Source: Myxococcales bacterium
GTDB taxonomy: Bacteria > Myxococcota_A > Polyangia > Polyangiales > Ga0077539
Direction of reading: 5' to 3'
Length of the DNA: 37,885 nt
Assembly: GCA_030652255.1 (NCBI GenBank)
Contig: JAUSAZ010000067.1
Location: forward strand, 1 to 37,885
Shown: in pieces, positions 14,910 to 23,612 of the stretch
How the letters are laid out: every line of letters starts with the position of its first letter
Numbering within the stretch: the stretch's first letter is position 1
Made by a program: the position numbers and the translations under genes
The notes under the pieces: generated by a model
Databases searched by the model: none
What the model was told of the DNA's origin: nothing
What the model saw: only the letters and a program-made list of their open reading frames with translations

Positions 14910-16052
14910 CTAGCCGCCGTCCCGATACAGCGCGCTGATCTCCGTGGCGCCGAGCGCGCGGTCGTAGATGCGCAGGTCGTCGAGGTCGCCGTCGTAGTAC
15001 TCGCTCATCCGCACCGGGGCGCGGCCGATGTAGAGCACCCGCGTGGTGGTGTTGAGCGGGAGCCCGCCGCTGTTGCTGAGCGCCCCGTCGACGTAGATGC
15101 GCAGCGTAGCGCCGTCGTAGGTCACCGCGAGGTGGTGCCAGCGGCCGTCGACGATGTTGGTGACCGAGGCGTGCACGTCCGCTGACTGCCCCGAGAAGAT
15201 GGGCTGGTCGGTGCGCGCCGTGAGGTTCGCGAGCCCCGAGACGCCGAAGCGGGTGCCGTTCATGATGTCGCCCCAGCCCACCATGCTGCGGTACTGCCAC
15301 GCGCTGGTGTTGCGGCGGTCGACGGTCCAGAAGGCGAGCGTTCGGGGCGCGTTGCCCACCGGGAGCCGGCCGTTGCTGGGGATGACCACCGACGAGCCCG
15401 AGAAGCCCGACGACGACGCGCTGAAGCGCCCCGCCCGCCTGGCGTTGTTGAAGCGGTCGGCCACGAACTGCACGCCGACCGCCGTGCCGTTGGCGCCATA
15501 GGCCGAGTCGGTGGTGTCGCCGTCGAAGCGGTGGTGCACCACGAGGCCGTCGGTGAGCGACACCGTCGGCACGTCAACGGGCGGCGGGACATCGACCACC
15601 ATCGCGGGCACATCGGGCGCTCCGACGTCGGGCACATCGCGGACATCGACCGCCGACGGCACGTCGACGACAGGAGGGGTATCGATGATGGGAGGGAGGT
15701 CGACGGCCGGAGGCCGATCGAGCGCCACGGAGGCCTCCATCATCGCGGTGCCGACGTCGATCGGCACGGTGCCGACCTCCGTTGCCGGATCGCCAGCGTC
15801 GATAGGCATGGCACCTACCTCCGTTGCCGGGGCGCCAGCGTCGATAAGCATGGCACCTACCTCCATTGCCGGGGCGCCAGCGTCGATCGGCACGGTGCCG
15901 ACCTCCATTGCCGCGTCGGCCGATGCCGCCCGGTCGGCGAGGGCCGAGCCGTCGCCCGCGAGGAAGTCGCCTTCGGGGTTGAGCGAGCTGCACGCCGGGG
16001 CGAGCAGCAGCGCGGAGAGTGCCAGGAGCGAGCGAGAGCGAAGCATCGCCAC
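14910..16052 (-). CDS. LamG-like domain lipoprotein
   Basis: This 380-residue secreted lipoprotein has a signal peptide with lipobox LAPAC (Cys21). It is followed by a low-complexity region with four 14-residue tandem repeats of the type A(M/T)EVGxxxIDAGxP (48-103), then a DVP/PPV-rich linker (about 115-163) typical of myxobacterial surface lipoproteins. A concanavalin/LamG-like beta-sandwich (about 168-378) contains WHHLAVTYDGATLRIYVDG, the hallmark LamG strand, and ends GDLDDLRIYDRALGATEISALY. The domain generally binds glycans or proteins; the ligand is unknown. It starts 45 bp after mraY on the same strand and may be read from the dcw promoter. It is not a usual dcw gene and sits where murD normally follows mraY. 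Confidence 0.88.
   Translation of the reverse strand: MAMLRSRSLLALSALLLAPACSSLNPEGDFLAGDGSALADRAASADAAMEVGTVPIDAGAPAMEVGAMLIDAGAPATEVGAMPIDAGDPATEVGTVPIDVGTAMMEASVALDRPPAVDLPPIIDTPPVVDVPSAVDVRDVPDVGAPDVPAMVVDVPPPVDVPTVSLTDGLVVHHRFDGDTTDSAYGANGTAVGVQFVADRFNNARRAGRFSASSSGFSGSSVVIPSNGRLPVGNAPRTLAFWTVDRRNTSAWQYRSMVGWGDIMNGTRFGVSGLANLTARTDQPIFSGQSADVHASVTNIVDGRWHHLAVTYDGATLRIYVDGALSNSGGLPLNTTTRVLYIGRAPVRMSEYYDGDLDDLRIYDRALGATEISALYRDGG
15744..15911 (-). repeat. Coding tandem repeat, 4 x 42 bp
   Basis: Four in-frame 42-bp units encode AMEVGTVPIDAGAP, AMEVGAMLIDAGAP, ATEVGAMPIDAGDP and ATEVGTVPIDVGTA. The nucleotide similarity of the units is high, so copy-number change by slippage is likely. This is the extracellular stalk just after the lipobox. 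Confidence 0.85.
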
Positions 16053-16097
16053 TATTCAGGCTCAACTCCCCGCCCGGCCGCAAGCGCGGCCCACGCG

Positions 16098-17249
16098 TCA
16101 GCGCAGCTTGAGGCTCGCGAGCGAGACCAGCGCGAGCATGATGGAGATGATCCAGAAGCGGACGATGATCTTCGGCTCGGCCCAGCCGGCCTTCTCGAAG
16201 TGGTGGTGGATCGGCGCCATCAGGAAGATCCGCCGACCGGTGCCGTAGCGACGCTTGGTCACCGCGAACCACGTGCGCTGGATGATCACGCTCATGATCT
16301 CCACGAAGAAGATCCCGCCGAGCAGCACGCTGAGCAGCTCGTTCTTGGTGACGAGCGCGAGCATCCCGAGGGTGCCGCCGAGGGCCAGCGCGCCGACGTC
16401 CCCCATGAACACCGACGCGGGGTAGGTGTTGTACCAGAGGAACCCGACGCCGCTCCCGATCATGGCGCCGCACAGCACGGCGAGCTCGCCCGTCGAGTGC
16501 AGCGGCGGCAGGTCGAGGTAGCGCGAGAGGTCGAAGCCGCCGAAGGTGGCGCCGGTCACGTAGGCGAACACCAGGTAGGTGCCGGCGCTGATGATCACCG
16601 GGCCGATGGCGAGCCCGTCGAGGCCGTCGGTGATGTTCACGGCGTTGGAGGTGCCCACCACCACGAACATCGCGAAGATGAAGTACCCCGCCACCGGCAG
16701 CACGATGTGGTGCTTGCTGAAGCTCGCGAAGGGGATGGCCAGCGACAGCCGGTGGCTGAGCCAGTCGGCCGGCAGGAACGACCCCTTCCCGTAGAAGAGG
16801 TACCCCACCACCAGCGCCGCCACGGCGAACTGCCCGATGAGCTTGTAGCGCCCCGCGAGCCCGGCGGAGTTGAGCTTCTTCAGCTTGAGGTAGTCGTCGA
16901 GGAAGCCGATGCCGCCGTAGCAGACGGTGACCAGCAGCGTGAGCCAGACGTAGCTGTTGTGGGGGTCGGCCCAGAGCAGCGTCGGCACCACCAGGGTGAA
17001 CAGGATGAGCGAGCCCCCCATGGTGGGCGTGCCGCGCTTGGAGAGGTGCGACTGCGGGCCGTCGTCGCGCACCACCTGGCCGATCTGCCGCGAGCGCAGA
17101 CGGTTGATGAACCACGGCCCCAGCGCGAAGGACATCACCATCGCCGTGAGGATGGAGAGGATCACCCGGAAGGGGATGTACCGCAGCACGTTGAGCCACG
17201 AGAGGTGCGACGACTTCTCGCGCAGCGAAAACAGGAGCAGGTAAAGCAT
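16098..17249 (-). CDS. mraY: MraY, phospho-MurNAc-pentapeptide translocase
   Basis: MraY transfers phospho-MurNAc-pentapeptide to undecaprenyl phosphate, making lipid I in the inner membrane. The 383-residue, ten-TM protein has KRGTPTMGG (71-79), FLDDYLK (116-122, catalytic DD), NITDGLDGLA (205-214), NTYPASVFMGDVG (274-286) and the MraY-specific APIHHHFE (345-352). ATG 17249 is 3 bp after the murF stop. It is the last gene of the intact 5' part of the dcw cluster; the next gene on this strand is a LamG-like lipoprotein, not murD. Confidence 0.97.
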   Translation of the reverse strand: MLYLLLFSLREKSSHLSWLNVLRYIPFRVILSILTAMVMSFALGPWFINRLRSRQIGQVVRDDGPQSHLSKRGTPTMGGSLILFTLVVPTLLWADPHNSYVWLTLLVTVCYGGIGFLDDYLKLKKLNSAGLAGRYKLIGQFAVAALVVGYLFYGKGSFLPADWLSHRLSLAIPFASFSKHHIVLPVAGYFIFAMFVVVGTSNAVNITDGLDGLAIGPVIISAGTYLVFAYVTGATFGGFDLSRYLDLPPLHSTGELAVLCGAMIGSGVGFLWYNTYPASVFMGDVGALALGGTLGMLALVTKNELLSVLLGGIFFVEIMSVIIQRTWFAVTKRRYGTGRRIFLMAPIHHHFEKAGWAEPKIIVRFWIISIMLALVSLASLKLR

Positions 17250-17252
17250 CGC

Positions 17253-18701
17253 CTACGCCTCGCCGCCCAGCGCCGCCACGCAGCGCTCCATCCGCATCCC
17301 GCGAGACCCTTTGACCAGCACCACGTCACCCTCGCGCACCCGCGCGGAGAGCGCCACCCCGGCCGCCGCGGCGTCGTCCACCGTGAGCACCTCGGCGCCC
17401 GACACCTCCGCCACGCCCGCGAGCGCCGCCGCCGCCGCGCCCATCTCCGGCCCCGCCGCGATGAGCACCGCAGCCCCCGCGTCGAGCGCCGCCCGCGCCG
17501 CCTCGGCGTGCGCCTCGCCCGCCAGGCTCCCCAGCTCCAGCATGTCGCCCAGCGCCACCAGCAGCCGCGTGCCGCGCGCCGCGCTGAGCTCCCGCGCCGC
17601 GTCGAGCGCCGCCCGCACCGCCCGCGGGCTCGCGTTGTAGGTGTCGTCGAGCACCAGCGCCCCGCGCAGCGCCATCGGCTGCAATCGCCCCGGCACCGCG
17701 CCCACCGCCCCGATCGCCGCCGCCGCCGCGGTCAGCTGCTCGGCGGAGGCGCCCAGCGCCGCCACCGCGCAGAGGGCCGCCGCGATGTTGGTGGCCACCG
17801 CCGCGCCCACGAGCGGCGTCTCGACGGTGAGCGTACCGACGCCGGAGAGCGAGCGGTGCACCGCGAAGGTGAGCGACGCGCCGCCGTCCGAGCGCAGTGC
17901 CCGGGAGGAGAGCGCGACGTGGGCGTCGGGTGACGCGCCGAAGAGCCAGCGCGCGCGGTCGGCGAGGGCGCGGTCCATCTGCGAGGCCGAGCGGGGCTCG
18001 TCGGCGTTGCCCACCACCGCGGCGCGCGCGAAGGCGAAGAGCGAGCCCTCCTCGCGGGCGACGGCCTCGATGCTCCCGAGCAGCTCGGTGTGCGCCGCGT
18101 CGGCGTTGGTCACCAGCGCGACGTCGGGGCTCACCAGCGCCGCGATGCGCGCGATCTCGCCCGGCGCGTTGGAGCCGCACTCGATCACCGCCGCCCGGTG
18201 CGCGTCGGTGAGCGAGAGCAGCGTGAACGGCGCGCCGATGAGGTTGTTGAGGTTGCCCACGGTCGCGAGCGTCTCGCCGTAGGCCGCTCGCAGCGCCGCC
18301 GCGACGAGCTCCTTGGTGGTCGTCTTGCCGACCGCGCCGCTGATGGCGATCACCGGCAGCGCGCGCTGCGCCCGGGCCCGCGCGAGGTGCGCCGCGCCCA
18401 GCGCCCCGAGGGCCCGCACGGAGTCCCGCACCACCACCACCGGCAGGCCCTCGACCGGCCGCGCGCCCGCCTCCACCAGCGCCGCCGCGGCGCCCTTCGC
18501 CAGCGCCGCCGCGAGGTGATCGTGGCCGTCGAAGCGATCGCCCCGCAGGGCGACGAAGAGGGCGCCCGCGGTCAGCGTGCGCGTGTCGGAGCTGACGCCG
18601 AGCACCCGCGCGCCGGGGTCACCCCGCAGCTCGCCGCCGGTCGCCGCCGCGACCTCCGCCAGGGTGAAGCCCGCCTCGTTCGTCGGAACCGCCGTCGCCA
18701 T
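17253..18701 (-). CDS. murF: MurF, UDP-MurNAc-tripeptide:D-Ala-D-Ala ligase
   Basis: MurF adds D-alanyl-D-alanine to UDP-MurNAc-tripeptide. The 482-residue protein has the N-terminal MurE/F domain (SSDTRTLTAGALFVALRGDRFDGHD, 38-62, written here across two strands), the ATP loop GAVGKTTTK (122-130), NLNNLIGAPFTLL, ALVTNADAAH, DDTYNASPRA and a C-terminal domain with ALGDMLELG. The catalytic-site motifs and length are standard. The GAVGKTT loop has Val where GTNGKTT or GSVGKTT is common, but GxxGKT is preserved. ATG 18701 follows the murE stop by 3 bp. Confidence 0.96.
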   Translation of the reverse strand: MATAVPTNEAGFTLAEVAAATGGELRGDPGARVLGVSSDTRTLTAGALFVALRGDRFDGHDHLAAALAKGAAAALVEAGARPVEGLPVVVVRDSVRALGALGAAHLARARAQRALPVIAISGAVGKTTTKELVAAALRAAYGETLATVGNLNNLIGAPFTLLSLTDAHRAAVIECGSNAPGEIARIAALVSPDVALVTNADAAHTELLGSIEAVAREEGSLFAFARAAVVGNADEPRSASQMDRALADRARWLFGASPDAHVALSSRALRSDGGASLTFAVHRSLSGVGTLTVETPLVGAAVATNIAAALCAVAALGASAEQLTAAAAAIGAVGAVPGRLQPMALRGALVLDDTYNASPRAVRAALDAARELSAARGTRLLVALGDMLELGSLAGEAHAEAARAALDAGAAVLIAAGPEMGAAAAALAGVAEVSGAEVLTVDDAAAAGVALSARVREGDVVLVKGSRGMRMERCVAALGGEA

Positions 18702-18704
18702 CGT

Positions 18705-20231
18705 TCACTCCCGCCGCGCGGACACCCGCGCCAGCATCGCCATCCGCGCCTCGTGCCGGTCGTCGAAGGGCGCCCGCACCCCGCGCGCCTCCTGGTACGT
18801 CTCGTGACCCTTGCCCGCGATCAGCACCACGTCGCCCGCCTCGGCGAGCGCCACCGCCGCCGCGATGGCAGCCCGTCGGTCGACGACCATGAGGTAGCTG
18901 CCCACCGCCGGGTCGTCGCCCTCGTGCGCCCGCATCCCCCCTGCGAGGAGCCCCGGCACGGCGTCGTCGAGGATGGCCTGCGGGTCCTCCGAGCGGGGGT
19001 TGTCGGAGGTGAGCACGGCGACGTCGGCCCCGCGCGCCACGGCCTCGGCCATGCGCGGGCGCTTCGCCCGGTCGCGATCGCCGCCGCAGCCGAAGACGCA
19101 CACCAGGCGCCCGCGGGTGGTGAGGCGCAGCGTCGCGAGCACCCGCTCGAGCGCGTCGGGGGTGTGGGCGTAGTCGACGAGCACGTCGAAGCCCGCGTCG
19201 GGCACCCGCACAGACTCCAGCCGCCCCGGAGCGCCCGCCGCGGCGGCGAGGGCCTCGGCCCCGCGCGCCAGCGGAAAGCCCAGCACCCCGAGGGTGCCGA
19301 GGGCCGCGAGGAGGTTCTCGGTGTTGTGCGCGCCCAGCAGCGACGAGCGCAGCGCCACCTCGCCCTCGGGGGTGTGCACCACGGCGTCGATGCCCGACGG
19401 GGTGGCGCCGCCCGCCACCACCCGCAGCGTCGCAGCGTCGCCGCGCGCGGAGTAGGTCCACGCGCCGGCGAGCTCCGCGGCGAGGGCGCGCCCGACCGGG
19501 TCGTCGGCGTTGAGCACCGAGGCCCCGGGCGCGAGGTCGACGAAGAGCCTTCGCTTGGCGGCCACGTAGGCCTCCACGGTGCCGTGGAAATCGAGGTGGT
19601 CGTGCGTGAGGTTGGTGAACACCGCCGCGCGGAAGCGCACCGCCTCCACGCGCCCGAGCGCCAGGGCGTGCGAGCTGGCCTCCATGACGGCGTGCGTCGC
19701 CCCGCGGTCGCGCATCGCCGCGAGGCGCCGGGTGAGCTCGTCGGCCTCGGGGGTGGTGTGCGCCGCGTCCCAGGTGAGCCCGCCGAAGCGGGACAATACC
19801 GTACCGAGTAATCCGCAGGGCGCGCCGAGGGTGTTGAGCGCGTGCTCCAGCAGCCACGCGGTGGTGGTCTTGCCGTTGGTGCCGGTGATGCCGACGACGT
19901 CGAGGCTCCAGGTGGGGTGGGCCCACACGCCGCCGCTCGCCCAGGCCATGGCGCGGTCGACGTCGGGCGCGACGAGGGTGGGCACCGGGACGTCGAGGGG
20001 CGCGGCGGCGAGCACGGCGAGGGCGCCGCGGGCGACGGCCTGGGCGGCGTAGGCGTGGCCGTCCGAGCGGGCGCCGCGGCGGGCCACGAAGAGGTCGCCG
20101 GGCTCGACGGCGCGCGAGTCATGGCGCACGTCGGTGACGAACACGCTGTCGTCCCCAGCGACCCACGAGCCGGGGACCTCCAGGGCCAGCGTACGGAGCG
20201 AGGCGCCCCGCGGAAAGGCCCCGGCGCTCAC
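18705..20231 (-). CDS. murE: MurE, UDP-MurNAc-L-Ala-D-Glu:meso-diaminopimelate ligase
   Basis: MurE adds the third stem-peptide residue. The 508-residue protein has HDSRAVEPGDLFVARRG (38-53), the ATP loop GTNGKTTT (117-124), ASSHALALGR, NLTHDHLDFHG, DYAHTPDAL and the DNPRSEDP motif. DNPR is the established signature for meso-diaminopimelate rather than lysine, so a Gram-negative-type wall is expected. I chose GTG 20231 because it overlaps the ftsI TGA (GTGA). The frame stays open a further 700 codons upstream, but that is a shadow of ftsI. Confidence 0.96.
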   Translation of the reverse strand: MSAGAFPRGASLRTLALEVPGSWVAGDDSVFVTDVRHDSRAVEPGDLFVARRGARSDGHAYAAQAVARGALAVLAAAPLDVPVPTLVAPDVDRAMAWASGGVWAHPTWSLDVVGITGTNGKTTTAWLLEHALNTLGAPCGLLGTVLSRFGGLTWDAAHTTPEADELTRRLAAMRDRGATHAVMEASSHALALGRVEAVRFRAAVFTNLTHDHLDFHGTVEAYVAAKRRLFVDLAPGASVLNADDPVGRALAAELAGAWTYSARGDAATLRVVAGGATPSGIDAVVHTPEGEVALRSSLLGAHNTENLLAALGTLGVLGFPLARGAEALAAAAGAPGRLESVRVPDAGFDVLVDYAHTPDALERVLATLRLTTRGRLVCVFGCGGDRDRAKRPRMAEAVARGADVAVLTSDNPRSEDPQAILDDAVPGLLAGGMRAHEGDDPAVGSYLMVVDRRAAIAAAVALAEAGDVVLIAGKGHETYQEARGVRAPFDDRHEARMAMLARVSARRE

Positions 20232-22378
20232 CTCGGGATCTCCGCCGACGCGGGCGTGTCCACCACCGGCGGGGTGTACCCCCCGGCGGGCTCGAGCTGC
20301 ACCCGCACCCGCCGGTCGGAGCCCACGGCAGAGCCCGCGGGCGGGTCCTGCTCCACCACCAGGCCGCTGCCGGTGACCTCGAGCTCGATGCCGAGCGGCT
20401 GCGCGCGCCGCACCGCCTCGCGCACCGAGAGCCCCACCAGCGCCGGGGCCGCGCCCACCACCGGGGCCGCGTTCGCCGCCCGCGGGGGCTCTGGGGCCGC
20501 CTCGGTGCGAGCCCGGGCCGCGAGCAGGTGCTCGGGCCGCGGGGGCAGCCGGGCGAGGTCGTCGCGCCCGACGTGGGCCGCGGGGAGCGCGCCCAGGTAG
20601 CGCAGCGACTGTTCCATCACCCGGCGAAACACGGGGCCCGCGATGGCCGCGCCGGAGTGCTGGAGCTGCGGCTCGTCGATGATCACCGTGATCGCGAGGC
20701 GCGGTCGCTCGGCGGGCGCGAAGCCCACGAAGCTGCTCACCCAGCGGTTGGGGTCGTACCCGCGCGCGTGCAGGTTGGCCTTCTGCGCCGTGCCCGTCTT
20801 GCCCGCGACGCGCACGCCCGGGATGGCCGCCTCGACGCCGGTGCCGCCCTCCTCGGTGACCGCGGTGAGCATCTCCGCGAGCAGCCGCGCGGTCTCCGGG
20901 CGCATCACCACGCGGCCCTCGCCGGGGGGGTGGTCCTCGACGAGGGCGCCGGTGGCGTCGGTGATGCGGGTGACCAGCAGCGGCGGCATCAGCCGGCCCT
21001 GGTTGGCCACCGAGCCGAGCGCCTGGGCCATCTGGATGGCCGTGACGTTGACGCCCTGGCCGAAGGCCACCGTCGCGACCTCGGCGTCCACCCAGCGGGT
21101 CTGGCCGAAGCGCGCGCGCGCCTCGCCGGGGAGGGGGATCTCCGTGCGCTCGCCGAAGCCGTAGCGCCGCAGCACGCGCTCCAGGCCGTCGGCGCCGAGG
21201 GCCGCGCCGATCTGCGCCGCGCCGATGTTGCTCGAGCGCGCCAGCACCTGCATGGGCGTGAGCCAGGTGTCGGGGTGCGTGTCGTGGATGGTCACCCGCC
21301 CGATGGAGTACGACCCGCCGTAACAGTTGATCTGCTGGCCCGGGTCGACCACGCCGTTGTCGAGCGCGCCGCCGACGGTGAAGATCTTCATCGTCGACCC
21401 GGGCTCGAAGCGCTCGGTGATGGCGCGGTTGCGCCGCGGCTCCAGGTCCGTGCCGACGAACTCGTTGGGGTTGTAGGTGGGGTAGTTGGCGAGCGCGAGC
21501 ACCTCGCCGGTGCGCGGGTCGGTCACGATCACCGAGCCGCCGCGGGCCTCCACCGCCTGGCACTGGAGCGCCAGCTCGCGCGCCGCGATCATCTGGATGG
21601 TCGAGTCGATGCTGAGGGTGACGTCCTCGCCGGCCATGCCCTGGCCGGGGCGCAGCCCCTCGGCGAAGACCAGCGTCCCGCGCGCGTCGCGCACCCCCTG
21701 GACCTCCACGTTGCGCCCGCGGAGGTGGTCGTCGAGCGAGCGCTCGAGGCCGTCGAGGGCGTCGCCGAAGCTCCCCACCTGCCCGGTGATGTGCGCCGCG
21801 TCCTCGCGCGCCGGGTACCACCGCCGGCTCTCCTCCTCGAAGGACACGCCCTCGATGCGCCCGAGGCGCAGCTCGGACTTCACCTGCGCGAGCAGCGCGC
21901 GCACCGCCGCGACCTCGGACTCCGTGAGGTGGTGCTTGACCACCACGGAGCCCATGAGCTCGGGGGCGCCGGGGCGCGAGGCGGTCACCGGGCGGGTCTG
22001 CTGCAGGCGGCGGCGCACGTCCTCGGCGCTCATGCCCACGATCGGCGCGAGGCGGATGGCGAGCGAGCCCACGTCGACGCGGCGGTGCGAGCGCCCCTGC
22101 TCGCGGGCGAGCTGCCGGGGGCTGACCACCAGGGCCTGCGACGGCACGCTCACCGCGAGGGGCCGGTGGTGCCGGTCGAAGATGGTCCCGCGGCGCGGCG
22201 CGAGGCGCAGCGTGGGCGAGTACTGCCGGGCGCAGTCGGCCTCCAGCGCGTCGTGGCGCTCGACCTGGAGACCCCACGCGGCGGTCACGAGGCGGCTCGC
22301 CCCGAGGGCCATCAGGGTCACCAGCATCCCGATGCGCAGGCGCATCCATCGGGCGCGTCGCGGTTCGAGGTTCTTCAT
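20228..22378 (-). CDS. ftsI: FtsI/PBP3-type transpeptidase with C-terminal PASTA domain
   Basis: This is the class B penicillin-binding protein that cross-links septal peptidoglycan. The 716-residue protein has a short cytoplasmic N-terminus, one TM (about 13-35), a PBP dimerisation domain with RGTIFDRHHRPLA (63-75), and the transpeptidase domain with STMK (328-331, nucleophile S328), SSN (382-384) and KTGTA (527-531). After a Pro/Ala linker it has a PASTA domain (about 643-695: PALVGLSVREAVRRA...VVEQDPPAGS). PASTA domains bind muropeptides or stem peptides and are commoner in Gram-positive PBPs, but are known in some deltaproteobacterial FtsI proteins. The ATG overlaps the ftsL stop (ATGA). 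Standard dcw order supports ftsI. Confidence 0.95.
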   Translation of the reverse strand: MKNLEPRRARWMRLRIGMLVTLMALGASRLVTAAWGLQVERHDALEADCARQYSPTLRLAPRRGTIFDRHHRPLAVSVPSQALVVSPRQLAREQGRSHRRVDVGSLAIRLAPIVGMSAEDVRRRLQQTRPVTASRPGAPELMGSVVVKHHLTESEVAAVRALLAQVKSELRLGRIEGVSFEEESRRWYPAREDAAHITGQVGSFGDALDGLERSLDDHLRGRNVEVQGVRDARGTLVFAEGLRPGQGMAGEDVTLSIDSTIQMIAARELALQCQAVEARGGSVIVTDPRTGEVLALANYPTYNPNEFVGTDLEPRRNRAITERFEPGSTMKIFTVGGALDNGVVDPGQQINCYGGSYSIGRVTIHDTHPDTWLTPMQVLARSSNIGAAQIGAALGADGLERVLRRYGFGERTEIPLPGEARARFGQTRWVDAEVATVAFGQGVNVTAIQMAQALGSVANQGRLMPPLLVTRITDATGALVEDHPPGEGRVVMRPETARLLAEMLTAVTEEGGTGVEAAIPGVRVAGKTGTAQKANLHARGYDPNRWVSSFVGFAPAERPRLAITVIIDEPQLQHSGAAIAGPVFRRVMEQSLRYLGALPAAHVGRDDLARLPPRPEHLLAARARTEAAPEPPRAANAAPVVGAAPALVGLSVREAVRRAQPLGIELEVTGSGLVVEQDPPAGSAVGSDRRVRVQLEPAGGYTPPVVDTPASAEIPR

Positions 22379-22686
22379 CGCGGCCTCCCGCTGGCGCGGC
22401 CGGGGCGCAGCGAGCCGCCCACGATCAGGGTCGTCACCTGGTCGGGCTCGACCATCCCGCGCTCCGCCCGGCCGACCGCCATCAGCAGCCCGGGCGCCCG
22501 CTGCGCGCCGAGCTCGAGGCGGTACTGGTTGATCTGGCTCCGCAGCCGCGCCGACTCCGCGCGGGCGCGCTCGGCCTCGTAGCCGAGGGCGACGTTCTGG
22601 TTGCGCAGCGCGAGGTGCACCACGAAGGCCGACCCCGCCGACAGGATCACCATCCCATACAGGACCACGAAGCGGATCGTGCTCAC
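22375..22686 (-). CDS. ftsL: FtsL-like cell-division protein
   Basis: This 103-residue bitopic membrane protein has TM VVLYGMVILSAGSAFVVHLAL (about 7-27) followed by a heptad-like periplasmic coiled coil (NVALGYEAERARAESARLRSQINQYRLEL) and a short tail. FtsL sequences diverge greatly; the identification rests on size, TM-plus-coiled-coil layout and position between rsmH and ftsI. It partners with FtsB/FtsQ to activate FtsWI. I chose GTG 22686 because it overlaps the rsmH stop (GTGA) and places the TM at the right distance. The longer upstream open frame is Arg-rich shadow. Confidence 0.85.
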   Translation of the reverse strand: MSTIRFVVLYGMVILSAGSAFVVHLALRNQNVALGYEAERARAESARLRSQINQYRLELGAQRAPGLLMAVGRAERGMVEPDQVTTLIVGGSLRPGRASGRPR

Positions 22687-23573
22687 GGCTCTCCCTCCCC
22701 CGCGCGCCGCACGGCCACGCGCATCTTGGCGCTGCGCGACCGCGGGTTGCGCTCCCCCTCGGCCTCGTCGGGCTCGACGGGCTTCTTGGTCACCACCTGC
22801 CACGCGGGCTCGTCGCGCAGCGTGTGCTTCACGATGCGGTCCTCCAGCGAGTGGAACGAGATCACCACCACGCGCCCGCCCTCCTTCACCAGCCCGGGCA
22901 GCGCCGCCAGGAGCCGCTCCAGCTCGCCGAGCTCGTCGTTTACCGCGATGCGTAAAGCCTGGAAGGTGCGGGTCGCGGTGTCGGGCTTGCCGTAGCGCGG
23001 CCAGCCGAGCACCCGGTGCACCGCGTCGGCGAGGTGCTTCGTGGTCTCCATGGCGCCCTCGTCGATGGCCCGCTTGATCGAGCGCGCGATGGGCCGCGAC
23101 GCCCGCTCCTCGCCGTACTCGTAGATCACGTCCGCGAGGGCGTCGTCCTTCAGCCGCCGCACGAGCTCGTACGCCGTCTCGTCGACGTCGTCGCCCATGC
23201 GCATGTCGAGCGGCCCCTCGTGCCGGAAGCTCATCCCCCGCTCCGGGTCGTCGAGCTGCGGCGAGCTCACCCCGAGGTCGGCGATGACCCCGTCGACGGT
23301 GCGCCCCGCGAGGGCCTCCGCCGCCCGGGAGAAGGGCAGCTGGTGCAGCTCCACCCGGTCGCCGAACTCCGCCAGCGCCTCGCGCACCGCACCCAGCGCG
23401 GCCGGGTCGCGGTCGAGGGCGATCACCCGCCCGTCGGGCGCAGAGCGCTCCAGGATCCCGCGCGTGTGCCCGCCCCGCCCGAGGGTGCAGTCGAGGTACA
23501 GCCCCCCCGCGCGCGGCATCAGCGCGTCGCAGGCTACGTCCAGCAGCACGGTCTCGTGGGGTCGGTCGCTCAT
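22683..23573 (-). CDS. rsmH: RsmH (MraW), 16S rRNA m4C1402 methyltransferase
   Basis: This SAM-dependent enzyme N4-methylates C1402 of 16S rRNA. The 296-residue protein has HETVLLD (6-12), the SAM loop GRGGHT (32-37), ALDRDPAAL, ADLGVSSPQLD (98-108), RGMSFR and MRM, EERASRPIARSI, RTFQALRIAVNDEL and VISFHSLEDRIVK, all normal for the family. ATG 23573 gives the usual short N-terminus; the frame is open 14 codons further. It is the first gene of the dcw run. mraZ, which usually precedes it, is absent: the upstream gene is divergent. Confidence 0.97.
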   Translation of the reverse strand: MSDRPHETVLLDVACDALMPRAGGLYLDCTLGRGGHTRGILERSAPDGRVIALDRDPAALGAVREALAEFGDRVELHQLPFSRAAEALAGRTVDGVIADLGVSSPQLDDPERGMSFRHEGPLDMRMGDDVDETAYELVRRLKDDALADVIYEYGEERASRPIARSIKRAIDEGAMETTKHLADAVHRVLGWPRYGKPDTATRTFQALRIAVNDELGELERLLAALPGLVKEGGRVVVISFHSLEDRIVKHTLRDEPAWQVVTKKPVEPDEAEGERNPRSRSAKMRVAVRRAGEGEP

Positions 23574-23612
23574 CCGGGGAGGAGACTCACCGCATACCCC
23601 GAGCGCCCCGGT

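Noticed and set aside
15531..17933. An 800-codon plus-strand frame
   Set aside because: Opposite mraY, murF and the lipoprotein; His/Arg/Glu-rich with no domain, typical of high-GC antisense frames.
18705..22349. A 1214-codon minus-strand frame
   Set aside because: Only the murE part (18705-20231) is real; upstream it shadows ftsI, which has STMK, SSN and KTGTA.
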